Origin: Lachnospiraceae bacterium UBA4631
GTDB taxonomy: Bacteria; Bacillota; Clostridia; Lachnospirales; Lachnospiraceae
Length of the DNA stretch: 44,754 nucleotides
Reading direction: 5' to 3'
Assembly: GCA_002406015.1 (NCBI GenBank)
Contig: DHMX01000035.1
Span: forward strand, 1 to 44,754
Of this stretch, positions 16,964 through 25,548 are shown piece after piece (the first letter of the stretch is position 1; every line of letters starts with the position of its first letter). Both the position numbers and the translations under genes were made by a program. The notes under the pieces are model-generated. The model had not been told where the DNA came from, did not search any database, and saw nothing but the letters and a program-made list of their open reading frames with translations.

Positions 16964-18883
16964 TCATTCTGCATCGATTCGTTCTAAATCCTGTATCCAT
17001 AAGGTAACACTGGCATCACTCGGCATTCTCCAATCCCCCCTTGGAGAAAGTGCAACCGTACCAACCTTCGGTCCGTCCGGTACACAGGAACGCTTAAACT
17101 GCTGACTAAAGAACCGCCAGTAGAACTTCTTTAACCATTTTAATATTGTTTCGGCTTCATACTTTCCCTGAAAGGTCTGTACTGCGATTCGATATATCTT
17201 AGATGGTGCAAAGCCAAACCGCATCATATAATATAGGTAAAAATCATGCAGTTCATACGGTCCTACAACATCCTCTGTCTTTTGCACGATTTCACCGTTT
17301 GACGGCGGTAACAGCTCCGGACTTACCGGTGTATCCAGAACATCCAACAATATCCTTGTTAAATCCTCCTGTCCGCAGGTATCGGCAACATACTGTACCA
17401 GATGCCGCACCAGAGTCTTTGGAATGGATACATTGACTGCATACATAGACATATGGTCGCCATTGTAGGTTGCCCATCCCAATGCCATTTCCGACAAATC
17501 ACCGGTTCCGATTACCATTCCGTTTGTCTGATTTGCCATATCCATTAATATCTGGGTCCGTTCTCTCGCCTGTCCGTTTTCATAGGTGATGTCATGAACC
17601 GCTTTGTCATGCTGAATATCGATAAAATGCTGGTCTACTGCCTTTACAATGCTGATTTCCTTCAGGGTCACACCCAATGCCTTTGCCATATCCAGTGCAT
17701 TCTGGTAAGTACGGTCTGTCGTACCGTAGCCCGGCATAGTTATCCCTAAGATTCCACTTCGGTTCATGCCTGCCATATCAAATGCACGAACCGTTACCAG
17801 AAGGGCAAGCGTAGAATCCAAGCCTCCCGACAATCCGATTACCGCACTCTGACAGTGCGTATGCTGTAACCGTTTCTTCAGTCCCATTGCCTGTAGCGTA
17901 AATATTTCCTCACAGCGTTCTTTTCTCCGAATTAAATTCGTCGGAATAAACGGTGTCCGGGAAAAGCTTCTGGTCAGGTCTGTTGCTTCCATAGTAATGT
18001 CAAACGGAATTATCTTATACGCATCTGTATGCCCTGCTTCATAGGTATTCATTCTCCGCCGTTCTACAGAAAGCTTATGAACGTCGATTTCCGATACTAC
18101 CATCTGATTCGTAAAGCGTTGGGCTTCTGCAAGCACTGTTCCGTTTTCACAAATCAGGTTATGACCGCTGAATACCACATCGGTTGTTGATTCACCCTCG
18201 CCTGCATCGGCATACAAATATGCACATATCGTTCTTGCCGACTGTTGTGCAACTAACTGTCTCCGGTAGCTCTCCTTTGCCGTCACCTCAACACTTGCGG
18301 ATGGATTACAGATAACGGTTGCTCCTGCCATCGTATGCTCGGTTGACGGTGGATTCGGCACCCACAAATCCTCACAGATTTCACAGCCGATTACCAATTC
18401 CGGCAGTTGCCGGCACCGAAGTAACTGCCGGGTTCCAAACGGAACCTGCCTGCCTGCATAGGAAATCATCCGTACCTCCTGCTGCCCTCTTGTAAAGTGA
18501 CGAACCTCATAAAATTCGGAATAGTTTGGCATATAGGTCTTTGGTATCAGTGCCAATAATTCTCCTCGATATAAGAAGGCAGCCACATTATAAAGCTTAC
18601 AATCCACAGAAACCGGAAGTCCCAGCACAATCATCATATCGATGGTTCCGGTTCGTTCAAGCAGCCAGACCAGTCCATCCTCTGCACCCTGCAACAAGGT
18701 TTCCTGCAAAAACAAATCTCCGCAGGTATATCCGGTCATACACAGCTCCGGCAATACCAACAGCTTTACCTTTTGCTGTTCTGCCTTCTGAATCTCTGAC
18801 AAAAGCTGTTCCCTGTTATATACACAGTCTGCCACCTGTATACCGGTGGTTGCTACAGCGACCTTTACAAACCCATCCTTCAT
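16964..18883 (-). CDS. nadE: Glutamine-dependent NAD+ synthetase
   Basis: A 639-residue two-domain enzyme that makes NAD+ from deamido-NAD+, ATP and glutamine. The N-terminal nitrilase-fold glutaminase has the catalytic triad Glu46 (LPELCMTGY), Lys115 (IPKTYMPNY) and Cys170 (GCEICEDLW). The C-terminal synthetase has the PP-loop SGGLDS at 352-357 and the NAD-site stretch GTGDLSEMALGW. Length matches the glutamine-dependent type rather than the short ammonia-only NadE. The start follows GAGAGGAACAG. It is upstream of the degV gene in a probable two-gene unit. Confidence 0.96.
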   Translation of the reverse strand: MKDGFVKVAVATTGIQVADCVYNREQLLSEIQKAEQQKVKLLVLPELCMTGYTCGDLFLQETLLQGAEDGLVWLLERTGTIDMMIVLGLPVSVDCKLYNVAAFLYRGELLALIPKTYMPNYSEFYEVRHFTRGQQEVRMISYAGRQVPFGTRQLLRCRQLPELVIGCEICEDLWVPNPPSTEHTMAGATVICNPSASVEVTAKESYRRQLVAQQSARTICAYLYADAGEGESTTDVVFSGHNLICENGTVLAEAQRFTNQMVVSEIDVHKLSVERRRMNTYEAGHTDAYKIIPFDITMEATDLTRSFSRTPFIPTNLIRRKERCEEIFTLQAMGLKKRLQHTHCQSAVIGLSGGLDSTLALLVTVRAFDMAGMNRSGILGITMPGYGTTDRTYQNALDMAKALGVTLKEISIVKAVDQHFIDIQHDKAVHDITYENGQARERTQILMDMANQTNGMVIGTGDLSEMALGWATYNGDHMSMYAVNVSIPKTLVRHLVQYVADTCGQEDLTRILLDVLDTPVSPELLPPSNGEIVQKTEDVVGPYELHDFYLYYMMRFGFAPSKIYRIAVQTFQGKYEAETILKWLKKFYWRFFSQQFKRSCVPDGPKVGTVALSPRGDWRMPSDASVTLWIQDLERIDAE

Positions 18884-18935
18884 ATATCTGTTCCTCTCTT
18901 CCTGTTGTAACCCATAATTGTTTATATTCTAATAC

Positions 18936-18970
18936 AAAAAAGTCGTATCTGCAACCAACAGATACGACTT
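18936..18970 (-). terminator. Rho-independent terminator after dapB
   Basis: AAGTCGTATCTG on the plus strand (18940-18951) pairs with CAGATACGACTT (18959-18970). On the minus strand it is followed by a T run. It lies 24 bp past the dapB stop and separates the dap operon from nadE. Confidence 0.88.
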
Positions 18971-18993
18971 CTAATCGCATAAATTCTTATATT

Positions 18994-19749
18994 TTACGAA
19001 ATTACATCACTCATTGTATACAGCCCTGCCGGTTTTCCTGCCAAGAACTTTGCAGCCTCAACGGCTCCCTTGGCAAAGACTGCCTTGCTGTATGCCGTAT
19101 GCTTGATTTCAATGACTTCATCCGTTCCTGCAAAAATCACCTCATGCTCCCCGACAATGGTGCCGCCCCGAACAGCAGAAATACCTAATTCCTTACTATC
19201 CCGCTTTTGTCTTCTCTGGCTTCTGTCATAGATATATTCATACTGGTGATTCATGGCTTCATTCATGGAATCTGCAAGTGCAATTGCTGTACCGGACGGT
19301 GCATCTAATTTCTGATTATGATGCTTTTCTACGATTTCAACATCATAGCCTGCCGGAGCAAATACCTTTACCGCCTCCTGTAACAGCTTCATAATGGTGT
19401 TGATTCCAAGTGACATATTGGCAGACTTTAATACGGCTGCCTGCTCTGCTACTGTAGATACCCGGTTTAACTGTTCCTCGCTCAATCCGGTGGTACAAAG
19501 CACAACTGGAATCCCTTTTTCCTGCACATAATCTAATAATCCATCAACTGCCTTGGCAGTGGAAAAATCTATAATTACATCTGCATCTACTGTACAGCTT
19601 TCAATATTCGGAAATACCGGATATGTGTTTTTGATTCCATCATATATGTCAATTCCCGCAACAATTTCTGCCTGCGAATCCTCTGCTACAATCCCTGTAA
19701 TGACCTGCCCCATTTTTCCGTTACAGCCATTCATGATGATTTTTACCAT
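18994..19749 (-). CDS. dapB: 4-hydroxy-tetrahydrodipicolinate reductase
   Basis: A 251-residue enzyme of the diaminopimelate/lysine pathway that reduces the DapA product with NAD(P)H. It has the nucleotide-binding glycine motif GCNGKMG (8-14), the family signature EKHHNQKLDAPSGTA with His143, His144 and Lys147, and a C-terminal RGG..GEHEVIF stretch. Length is normal. It begins 35 nt after dapA and belongs to the same lysine-riboswitch-controlled transcript. A clear terminator follows. Confidence 0.96.
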   Translation of the reverse strand: MVKIIMNGCNGKMGQVITGIVAEDSQAEIVAGIDIYDGIKNTYPVFPNIESCTVDADVIIDFSTAKAVDGLLDYVQEKGIPVVLCTTGLSEEQLNRVSTVAEQAAVLKSANMSLGINTIMKLLQEAVKVFAPAGYDVEIVEKHHNQKLDAPSGTAIALADSMNEAMNHQYEYIYDRSQRRQKRDSKELGISAVRGGTIVGEHEVIFAGTDEVIEIKHTAYSKAVFAKGAVEAAKFLAGKPAGLYTMSDVIS

Positions 19750-19784
19750 ATGTGCATTCCTCCATTTGTTCTTACAATGTTTCT

Positions 19785-20669
19785 TTACAGTACTCCATAT
19801 TCTGTCATGGCTTTCTTCAAGCGTTCTACATTCTGTGGTTCCATTTCTGTCAACGGCATCCGCAAAGTGCCATCACACAAGCCTAACAATTCTACTGCCT
19901 TCTTAACCGGAATCGGATTCACTTCACAGAATAACGCATTGCATAATTCAATTGCCTTTAATTGTAATTCCAAGGCTCCTGCCACATCGCCTGCCAGATA
20001 TTTCTTTACCAGCATATGGGTGTCATTTGGAATAATGTTAGAGGTAACGGAAATAACACCCTTTCCGCCTAATGACAGAATCGGCACAATCTGGTCATCA
20101 TTTCCGGAATACAAATCAATACATCCCTTTGCAAGGCTCATCAGCTTTGCAACCTGTGAAATATTACCGCTGGCTTCCTTAATGGCTACGATATTTTCTA
20201 CATTCTTGGCTAAGGTTACAGCTGTTTCCGGCTGAATGTTACATCCGGTACGGCTCGGTACATTATACATGATGATTGGAAGCTTTACAGAGTTTGCAAC
20301 TGCGGTATAATGTGCAATCAGTCCGTTCTGGGTTGCTTTATTATAATAAGGTGTTACAACCAGTAATGCATCTGCTCCGTACTTTTCTGCCTCGGTAGAC
20401 AGATAAATTGCGGTTTCTGTACAGTTTGAGCCGGTTCCTGCGATAACCGGAATCCGTCCGTTTACATATTCAATACATTTTTTAATACACTCTAAATGCT
20501 CTTCATGGCTTAAGGTAGAAGATTCTCCGGTTGTACCGCAAATAATAATTGCATCTGTACCGTTGGTAATCTGAAATTCCACCAATTCCTTTAATTTTTC
20601 GTAATTAACCGTTCCACCCTCATGAAATGGAGTCACCAGTGCAACTCCTGCTCCTTCAAAAATAGCCAT
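19785..20669 (-). CDS. dapA: 4-hydroxy-tetrahydrodipicolinate synthase
   Basis: A 294-residue class I aldolase that condenses pyruvate and aspartate semialdehyde, the first committed step to diaminopimelate and lysine. The Schiff-base Lys164 lies in VAIKEASGN. Thr46 and Thr47 (GTTGES), Tyr135 in MYNVPSRTG and Arg140 complete the active site. The start has GGAGG 7 nt upstream. The 5' leader carries an L-box riboswitch and a terminator hairpin, so lysine is expected to shut off both dapA and dapB. Confidence 0.97.
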   Translation of the reverse strand: MAIFEGAGVALVTPFHEGGTVNYEKLKELVEFQITNGTDAIIICGTTGESSTLSHEEHLECIKKCIEYVNGRIPVIAGTGSNCTETAIYLSTEAEKYGADALLVVTPYYNKATQNGLIAHYTAVANSVKLPIIMYNVPSRTGCNIQPETAVTLAKNVENIVAIKEASGNISQVAKLMSLAKGCIDLYSGNDDQIVPILSLGGKGVISVTSNIIPNDTHMLVKKYLAGDVAGALELQLKAIELCNALFCEVNPIPVKKAVELLGLCDGTLRMPLTEMEPQNVERLKKAMTEYGVL

Positions 20670-20754
20670 TTCTTTTCCTCCTTTTTCCTTTTCCGGCTTT
20701 GTTATAAAACAAATTTCGTAAAATGCATTCTATAAGCTCTATCTATTTCACATA

Positions 20755-20782
20755 CGAAAAGGTCGACATGGAAGCCGACCTT
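20755..20782 (-). terminator. Intrinsic terminator of the lysine riboswitch
   Basis: On the minus strand AAGGTCG (20776-20782) pairs with CGACCTT (20759-20765), followed by TTTTCG. It lies between the aptamer and dapA, in the position of the expression platform; a repeated GAATTACTAC just upstream could form the competing structure. Confidence 0.7.
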
Positions 20783-20824
20783 ATAATTCTACACCTTAGT
20801 AGTAATTCATGTAGTAATTCATTT

Positions 20825-20988
20825 AGTAGCCCTCCATCTTGCGATGACAGTCATACAATTCTTCATTGTATACCCAGGAACTTATCCTTAAGGCTGATAA
20901 GCCCTTCGGCAATCCTTCCTTTCAACACTCTTCTTCCATTCCTTACAATGTCTGAATGCCTACTGATAATTCTTGCGCCTCTACCTGT
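20825..20988 (-). ncRNA. Lysine riboswitch (L box)
   Basis: The leader read on the minus strand carries the conserved blocks of the L box in order: GGTAGAGGCGCAAGA, AGTAG, AAGGAAGGATTGCCGAAG, CCTGGGT, CTGTCAT and AGGGCTACT, with the two ends pairing as P1. It lies between a strong promoter (21014-21042) and dapA. The effector is lysine; the terminator at 20755-20782 indicates transcriptional attenuation. Confidence 0.95.
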
Positions 20989-21013
20989 ATTTTACGAATC
21001 TTTGATTGAACTC

Positions 21014-21042
21014 ATAGTATCACTCTGAATACTACGTGTCAA
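21014..21042 (-). promoter_or_regulatory. Sigma-A promoter of the lysine riboswitch-dapAB transcript
   Basis: On the minus strand TTGACA (21037-21042) and TACTAT (21014-21019) are separated by exactly 17 nt, immediately after the stop of the upstream gene. Predicted transcription starts about 20 nt before the aptamer. Confidence 0.85.
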
Positions 21043-21043
21043 G

Positions 21044-21526
21044 CTATTTTATTGTCTCGATTCTTGTTACGATGTCTGCTTCCTCCAGAATCGCTTCCGG
21101 AAGGATTCGTCCGGTCAGCACAATTTCCATTTCGCTTCCCTCTGCCATTTGTAACAATTCCATAATCTGACCATATTCTATAATTCCACTATCGACTAAT
21201 CCAAGACTTTCATCTAAGATAAGAATGTCACATTCACTGGTCTGAATCACCTTTCTTGCATAGTGAAATCCATTTACAATGTTTGCCTGCTGTTCCCGCT
21301 GCTGCTCCGGAGTCAAATCATCATAGCATTTTCCAACCCGTTCAAAGCTTAACAGCTTAATTTCCGGTTCCAGTCTGGATAGCAAATTATAATCGTCTGT
21401 ATCACAGCCCTTTAGGAACTGAACGATAATTACTTCTTTGCCGGCACTGGCACCCTTAATGCCATAACCGATTGCAGCCGAGGTCTTACCGATTCCGGGC
21501 CCACATATCACCTGTACCTTACTCAT
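21044..21526 (-). CDS. CobA/BtuR-like corrinoid adenosyltransferase homologue
   Basis: A 160-residue P-loop protein of the CobA/CobO/BtuR family, which adenosylates cob(I)alamin or corrinoid precursors. The ATP loop GPGIGKTS is at 9-16 (the family usual is GxGKGKTT-like), followed by VQFLKG, and the Walker B region LILDESLGLVD where the family has LDE. The end, LTGRILPEAILEEADIVTRI, also fits. It is slightly short and some motif positions differ, so an ATPase of another role is possible. No other cobalamin gene is in the window. It starts after AGGAGAATAT. Confidence 0.75.
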   Translation of the reverse strand: MSKVQVICGPGIGKTSAAIGYGIKGASAGKEVIIVQFLKGCDTDDYNLLSRLEPEIKLLSFERVGKCYDDLTPEQQREQQANIVNGFHYARKVIQTSECDILILDESLGLVDSGIIEYGQIMELLQMAEGSEMEIVLTGRILPEAILEEADIVTRIETIK

Positions 21527-21692
21527 ATATTCTCCTCCGAATTTTCTATCAGCTTCCTGCGAACCTGATTTCGTCCAGACATTTGTATGTCAGACTATGA
21601 TTCCCTCTCATTAATTACCTGCACCATTCTACCATATCATTTCTTAAAAATCCATATATTTCTTCAAAACCGCAGATACAGAGGAATTTCCC

Positions 21693-22319
21693 TTATTCCA
21701 GACATTCCATTTTGCTGACAGAAACTTCATATGCAGTCTTGCTGACTACCTTATCGGTTCCTATTTTTTTCTGATATTCCCGGCTCTGGATTCGTCCCCA
21801 GATTGCGACATGCTCGCCGACTTCTAATTTGCCCGCAAATCTTGCATTTCTTCCCCAACAGATACAAGGTATGTAATCGGATTTTCCATATGCACGATTT
21901 ACTGCCAACAGTACATCCGCAATTTCTCTTCCCAGCGGTGTCATACGATAGACCGGAGGTTTACAGATATATCCGTCCAGATAAATATGATTTGGTTTGC
22001 TTATGTATTCGTCATCCTCTATAAATTCAATCTCCCGCACAAACAAGGATAAAATCAATCGATTCTTTGTTTCCTCATGCTTGTTATAGGAGCGGAACTG
22101 CCCTTTTGCTTCTACCTTTCTTCCTATACAATCTTCCTCCACGTCTATGATTCTGTCTGATACCATAAGTGGAATCGTATCATAGGTATCACTTAGCCGG
22201 CTCACCAACACATCCACCATGTAGAATCCTTCTCCAAACACTTCATGGCTGAATGTAAAACCGGATACAATTTCCCCTGCCACTACTGCCTGATTGTTAC
22301 TTAATAATTTCTCTGTCAT
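21693..22319 (-). CDS. SSB-like protein with two OB-type domains
   Basis: A 208-residue protein with two similar halves. Residues 10-100 and 112-205 each look like an OB fold: VAGEIVSGFTFSHEV and YLDGYICKPPVYRMTPLGRE for first strands, then WGRNARF and VAIWGRIQSRE in the second half as in SSB proteins. The second half, with PLGREIADVLLAVNRAYGKSDYIPC, is the better match to single-stranded-DNA-binding proteins. It is not the main replicative SSB, since it lacks an acidic C-terminal tail. It is probably an accessory ssDNA-binding protein; its DNA role is inferred. RBS AAGGAAGGAG. Confidence 0.75.
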   Translation of the reverse strand: MTEKLLSNNQAVVAGEIVSGFTFSHEVFGEGFYMVDVLVSRLSDTYDTIPLMVSDRIIDVEEDCIGRKVEAKGQFRSYNKHEETKNRLILSLFVREIEFIEDDEYISKPNHIYLDGYICKPPVYRMTPLGREIADVLLAVNRAYGKSDYIPCICWGRNARFAGKLEVGEHVAIWGRIQSREYQKKIGTDKVVSKTAYEVSVSKMECLE

Positions 22320-22383
22320 ACTTTTTCTCCTTCCTTACAGGGCTTCTCTCCCAAAGCTCTGTAAATCACTTCGTATCGTGTAC

Positions 22384-22548
22384 TATAATAGTTATTCAAA
22401 TTCAGAAAAATGTATACCCCTAACCGTTAGACAAATCTCGCTGTGTATCTTCATTATCTGAATAAAATCGTTCTCCGCCTTTTTACATTGACAAAATCTG
22501 CGAAAGCGTGTACCTTTGAACTGTAGGTGCTTAGCTGGCACTTTTTTT
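22384..22548 (+). promoter_or_regulatory. Leader of mgtE with attenuator-like hairpin
   Basis: Ahead of mgtE there is a perfect TATAAT (22384-22389, weak -35), then ATTCAG (22400-22405) and CTGAAT (22458-22463), which could pair as a closing stem, an odd palindrome CTAACCGTTAG (22420-22430), and a hairpin (AGGTGC with GCACTT, 22525-22543) followed by seven T (22542-22548). A second promoter-like TTGACA with TACCTT 17 nt later lies at about 22488-22516. Conserved blocks of the classical M box were sought and not seen. Confidence 0.4.
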
Positions 22549-22612
22549 GTCACATGAAAGCAGAATGGTTTCTTAGCTTCATGATAATACTGTAAGATAG
22601 GAGGGTTTTATA

Positions 22613-23959
22613 ATGGATGAAGACATGACATTATATCAAATGGTCGCCGATAATCTGGACCAAAAGAAATTCAGCAAGCTACGGGAAGTAATGGCTTCTG
22701 AAAACCCCGCTGACCTTGCCCTGCTATTTACAGAATTTGAAGAAAAGGATGTGCTTTTGCTTTATCGGCTGCTGCCAAAGGAGCTTGCCTCCGATACCTT
22801 TTCTTACATGGATAGTGACATGCAGGAAAATCTGATTAACGGCTTTTCCGATAAAGAGCTTCGAGAAGTTCTGAACCAGACCTTTATCGATGATACCGTT
22901 GATATGATTGAGGAGATGCCTGCAAATGTTGTAAATCGTATTCTCCGCAACTGTGATGCCCAATCCCGGAATGCTATTAACCAGATATTAAAATATCCGG
23001 AGGACAGTGCCGGTACTCTTATGACAATCGAGTACGTGAATCTGAACCAGCATCTGACCGTCAAGGAGGCAATTTCCAGAATCCGAAAGGTAGGCCCTAA
23101 TAAGGAAACGATTTATACCTGCTATGTAACAGAGGCACGAAAGCTGATTGGTATCGTTTCCGTAAAAGACTTACTGACCGCACAGGATGACATCTTAATC
23201 AGTGATATTATGGAAACTAACCTGATTTTTGTAGATACCTCCGAGGATAAGGAAGTCGTTGCCCATCAGTTTCAGAAATATGATATTCTTGCCCTGCCGG
23301 TTGTAGATGCCGAGGAACGCCTTGTCGGTATTATCACCTTCGATGATGCCATGGATGTCATTCAGGAAGAAAATACAGAAGATATTTCCATCATGGCTGC
23401 TATGACTCCAAGTGACGATTCCTATTTCAAAACAAGCGTATTCGCTCAGGTAAAGAACCGTATCGTCTGGCTGGTTATCCTTATGTTAAGTAATGCCATT
23501 ACCGGTTCTATTATTAACCGTTATGATACCATTATCAGTGCTTTACCGATTCTGGTTTCCTTTATGCCTATGCTGACCGGTACCGGCGGTAACTGCGGTT
23601 CCCAAAGCTCTGCCCTGATGATTCGCGGATTGGCTCTTGGTGAAATTAAGACCCGTGACTTCCTACGTGTTATGTGGAAGGAATTTCGGATTGCTTTAGT
23701 TGTCAGCTCTATTCTGGCAGTGATTAACGGTGCAAGAATCATGATTTTCTATCGGGACCCGACTCTGGCAATCGTGTTGACGCTTTCCATTATTGCCACT
23801 GTCATTCTTTCCAAATTAATTGGCTGTCTGCTTCCGATTATGGCAAAAGCGGTTCATATGGACCCTGCTGTTATGGCAGGCCCGTTAATTTCTACGATTG
23901 TTGATATATGTACGACTATGCTGTACTATTCCATTGCAGTACAATTCTTTCACATATAG
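22613..23959 (+). CDS. mgtE: Magnesium transporter MgtE
   Basis: A 448-residue Mg2+ channel. The plan is complete: the N-terminal superhelical MgtE_N domain (about 15-125), two CBS domains (about 130-255) that sense cytosolic Mg2+, a connecting helix, and five membrane segments from about residue 285. The filter region shows MPMLTGTGGNCGSQSS, the family signature (GGNxGSQ), and a DP motif near HMDPAVMAGPL. The start follows GGAGGGTTTTATA. It is monocistronic; a bidirectional terminator follows and a leader hairpin precedes it. Confidence 0.96.
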   Translation: MDEDMTLYQMVADNLDQKKFSKLREVMASENPADLALLFTEFEEKDVLLLYRLLPKELASDTFSYMDSDMQENLINGFSDKELREVLNQTFIDDTVDMIEEMPANVVNRILRNCDAQSRNAINQILKYPEDSAGTLMTIEYVNLNQHLTVKEAISRIRKVGPNKETIYTCYVTEARKLIGIVSVKDLLTAQDDILISDIMETNLIFVDTSEDKEVVAHQFQKYDILALPVVDAEERLVGIITFDDAMDVIQEENTEDISIMAAMTPSDDSYFKTSVFAQVKNRIVWLVILMLSNAITGSIINRYDTIISALPILVSFMPMLTGTGGNCGSQSSALMIRGLALGEIKTRDFLRVMWKEFRIALVVSSILAVINGARIMIFYRDPTLAIVLTLSIIATVILSKLIGCLLPIMAKAVHMDPAVMAGPLISTIVDICTTMLYYSIAVQFFHI

Positions 23960-24018
23960 GTGATGATTCACAGTTTCTGACAGTAGTATATTTAAATAAA
24001 TGAAAAATAAATTGAAAA

Positions 24019-24072
24019 AATAAAAGACCTGAATGCTTCAGATGTATATCCGTTTCATTTAGGTCTTTTATT
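24019..24072. terminator. Bidirectional terminator between mgtE and the NCS2 permease
   Basis: AATAAAAGACCTGAATG (24019-24035) pairs with CATTTAGGTCTTTTATT (24056-24072), with one G-T pair. A/T-rich flanks give a T tract on both strands, so it can end the convergent mgtE and permease messages. Confidence 0.85.
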
Positions 24073-24111
24073 ATCTATCAACTATTCTTATTTGTATTAA
24101 TTATACTGAAA

Positions 24112-25533
24112 TTAGAATGTAATGAAGAATTTACAGATAAACAGGGCGGACAAAATAAATGTAACCGGAGAAACCTCTTTTATCTTTCCTGTGCATACCT
24201 TAATAATCGTATACGCAATCAAGCCGATTCCGATTCCGTTACCGATTCCGCTGGTTCCCATCATAAAAATTAATAACAATACAACCGGAACCGTCTGTGA
24301 TACATCACTGTAATCAACTTCCTTTAAGGAACCCATCATCAAAACGCCAACGTATACCAATGCTGCACTGGTTGCCGGTGCCGGTATCAATGCTGCTATC
24401 GGCGAAATGAACATGGATGCCAAGAATAAAATACCGGTTACAACCGAAGCCAAGCCGGTTCTTGCTCCTGCTTCTACACCCGATGCAGACTCAATAAAGG
24501 TTGTTACCGTACTGGTACCGGTCATAGAGCCTACACAGGTAGCAAGTGAATCTGATAATAATGCCCGGCTCATTCCCGGCATTTTATCATTTTCGTCTAA
24601 CATACCTGCCTTCCTTGCGGTTCCGTATAAGGTTCCAATGGTATCAAACATATCCACCATACAGAAGGAAATAATTGTCATAATGGCAGAAAAAACACCA
24701 ATATCAAACAAGTTCTTAAAGTCAAACTTTAGGAAGGTTGTCTGGAACATATCCGAAAACGGTGGCAGCCACGTAGCAGTTGTTAAGGATATAAATGGAT
24801 TCTTTCCTAATATGAAGGAGCCAATCCAGTAAACAACTGCGGAAATCAACATTCCGAACAGCACCGAGCCTTTTATCCGCTTATGACTTAAAATTGCTAT
24901 CGTAAACAAACCAATAAAGAAGGTCAATACATACAGTACCATCATCCGATATGCATCCGGTCCCATAGCCGCCAAGGTCGCACTTGGTCCGGCCGAGAAG
25001 AAATGCGTCAACATATAAAACGGTCCATTTTCTCCTACATACAAGCCTGCATTCGTTGTAAGTCCGACGTTTACCAGCATCAAACCGATTCCTGCCGGGA
25101 TTCCAAGACGTACTGCCTTCGGAATGGCATCTACTATCTTCTCACGTACTCCAAATACAGTCAAAATCGTAAACAGTACACCGGAGCAAAGAATAATGGA
25201 CAACCCTGCCGGGAAGCTTTCCTCATAGGTCATGCCACCGGCAACCGCAATGGATGCAACTACTGTCGCAAAGTATGAGTTTAGTCCCATACCCGGTGCT
25301 AATGCAAATGGCTTATTTGCCAGAAATGCCATTAATAATGTACCGATTCCGGCAGAAATTACAGTTGCTAAAAATACAGCATTCCAGAGCGGAGTTCCTA
25401 CCGCAAAATTCGTTAAAAGATTCGGATTCAGTGCGATAATATACGCCATTGTCATAAATGTCGTAATTCCGCCTATCACTTCCACTTTAACCGATGAATG
25501 ATTTTCCTTTAGTTTAAATATCTTCTCAAGCAT
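24112..25533 (-). CDS. NCS2-type guanine/hypoxanthine permease (AzgA-like)
   Basis: A 473-residue inner-membrane purine transporter of the AzgA/PbuG/PbuO branch. Signs are the N-terminal VEVIGGITTFMTMAYIIALNP, the long hydrophobic repeats, PGMGLNSYFA in the first half, and SDSLATCVGSMTGTSTVTTF with ESASGVEAGARTGL in the second. Members use the proton gradient to import hypoxanthine, guanine or adenine. The start has AGGAGA 8 nt upstream. It lies 15 nt after the symporter gene and is the last gene of a probable operon; no purine riboswitch precedes it. Confidence 0.92.
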   Translation of the reverse strand: MLEKIFKLKENHSSVKVEVIGGITTFMTMAYIIALNPNLLTNFAVGTPLWNAVFLATVISAGIGTLLMAFLANKPFALAPGMGLNSYFATVVASIAVAGGMTYEESFPAGLSIILCSGVLFTILTVFGVREKIVDAIPKAVRLGIPAGIGLMLVNVGLTTNAGLYVGENGPFYMLTHFFSAGPSATLAAMGPDAYRMMVLYVLTFFIGLFTIAILSHKRIKGSVLFGMLISAVVYWIGSFILGKNPFISLTTATWLPPFSDMFQTTFLKFDFKNLFDIGVFSAIMTIISFCMVDMFDTIGTLYGTARKAGMLDENDKMPGMSRALLSDSLATCVGSMTGTSTVTTFIESASGVEAGARTGLASVVTGILFLASMFISPIAALIPAPATSAALVYVGVLMMGSLKEVDYSDVSQTVPVVLLLIFMMGTSGIGNGIGIGLIAYTIIKVCTGKIKEVSPVTFILSALFICKFFITF

Positions 25534-25548
25534 ATTGTCTATCTCCTT

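Noticed and set aside
22384..22548. M-box magnesium riboswitch before mgtE
   Set aside because: The characteristic M-box blocks could not be found; only generic stems and a hairpin with T tract are visible.
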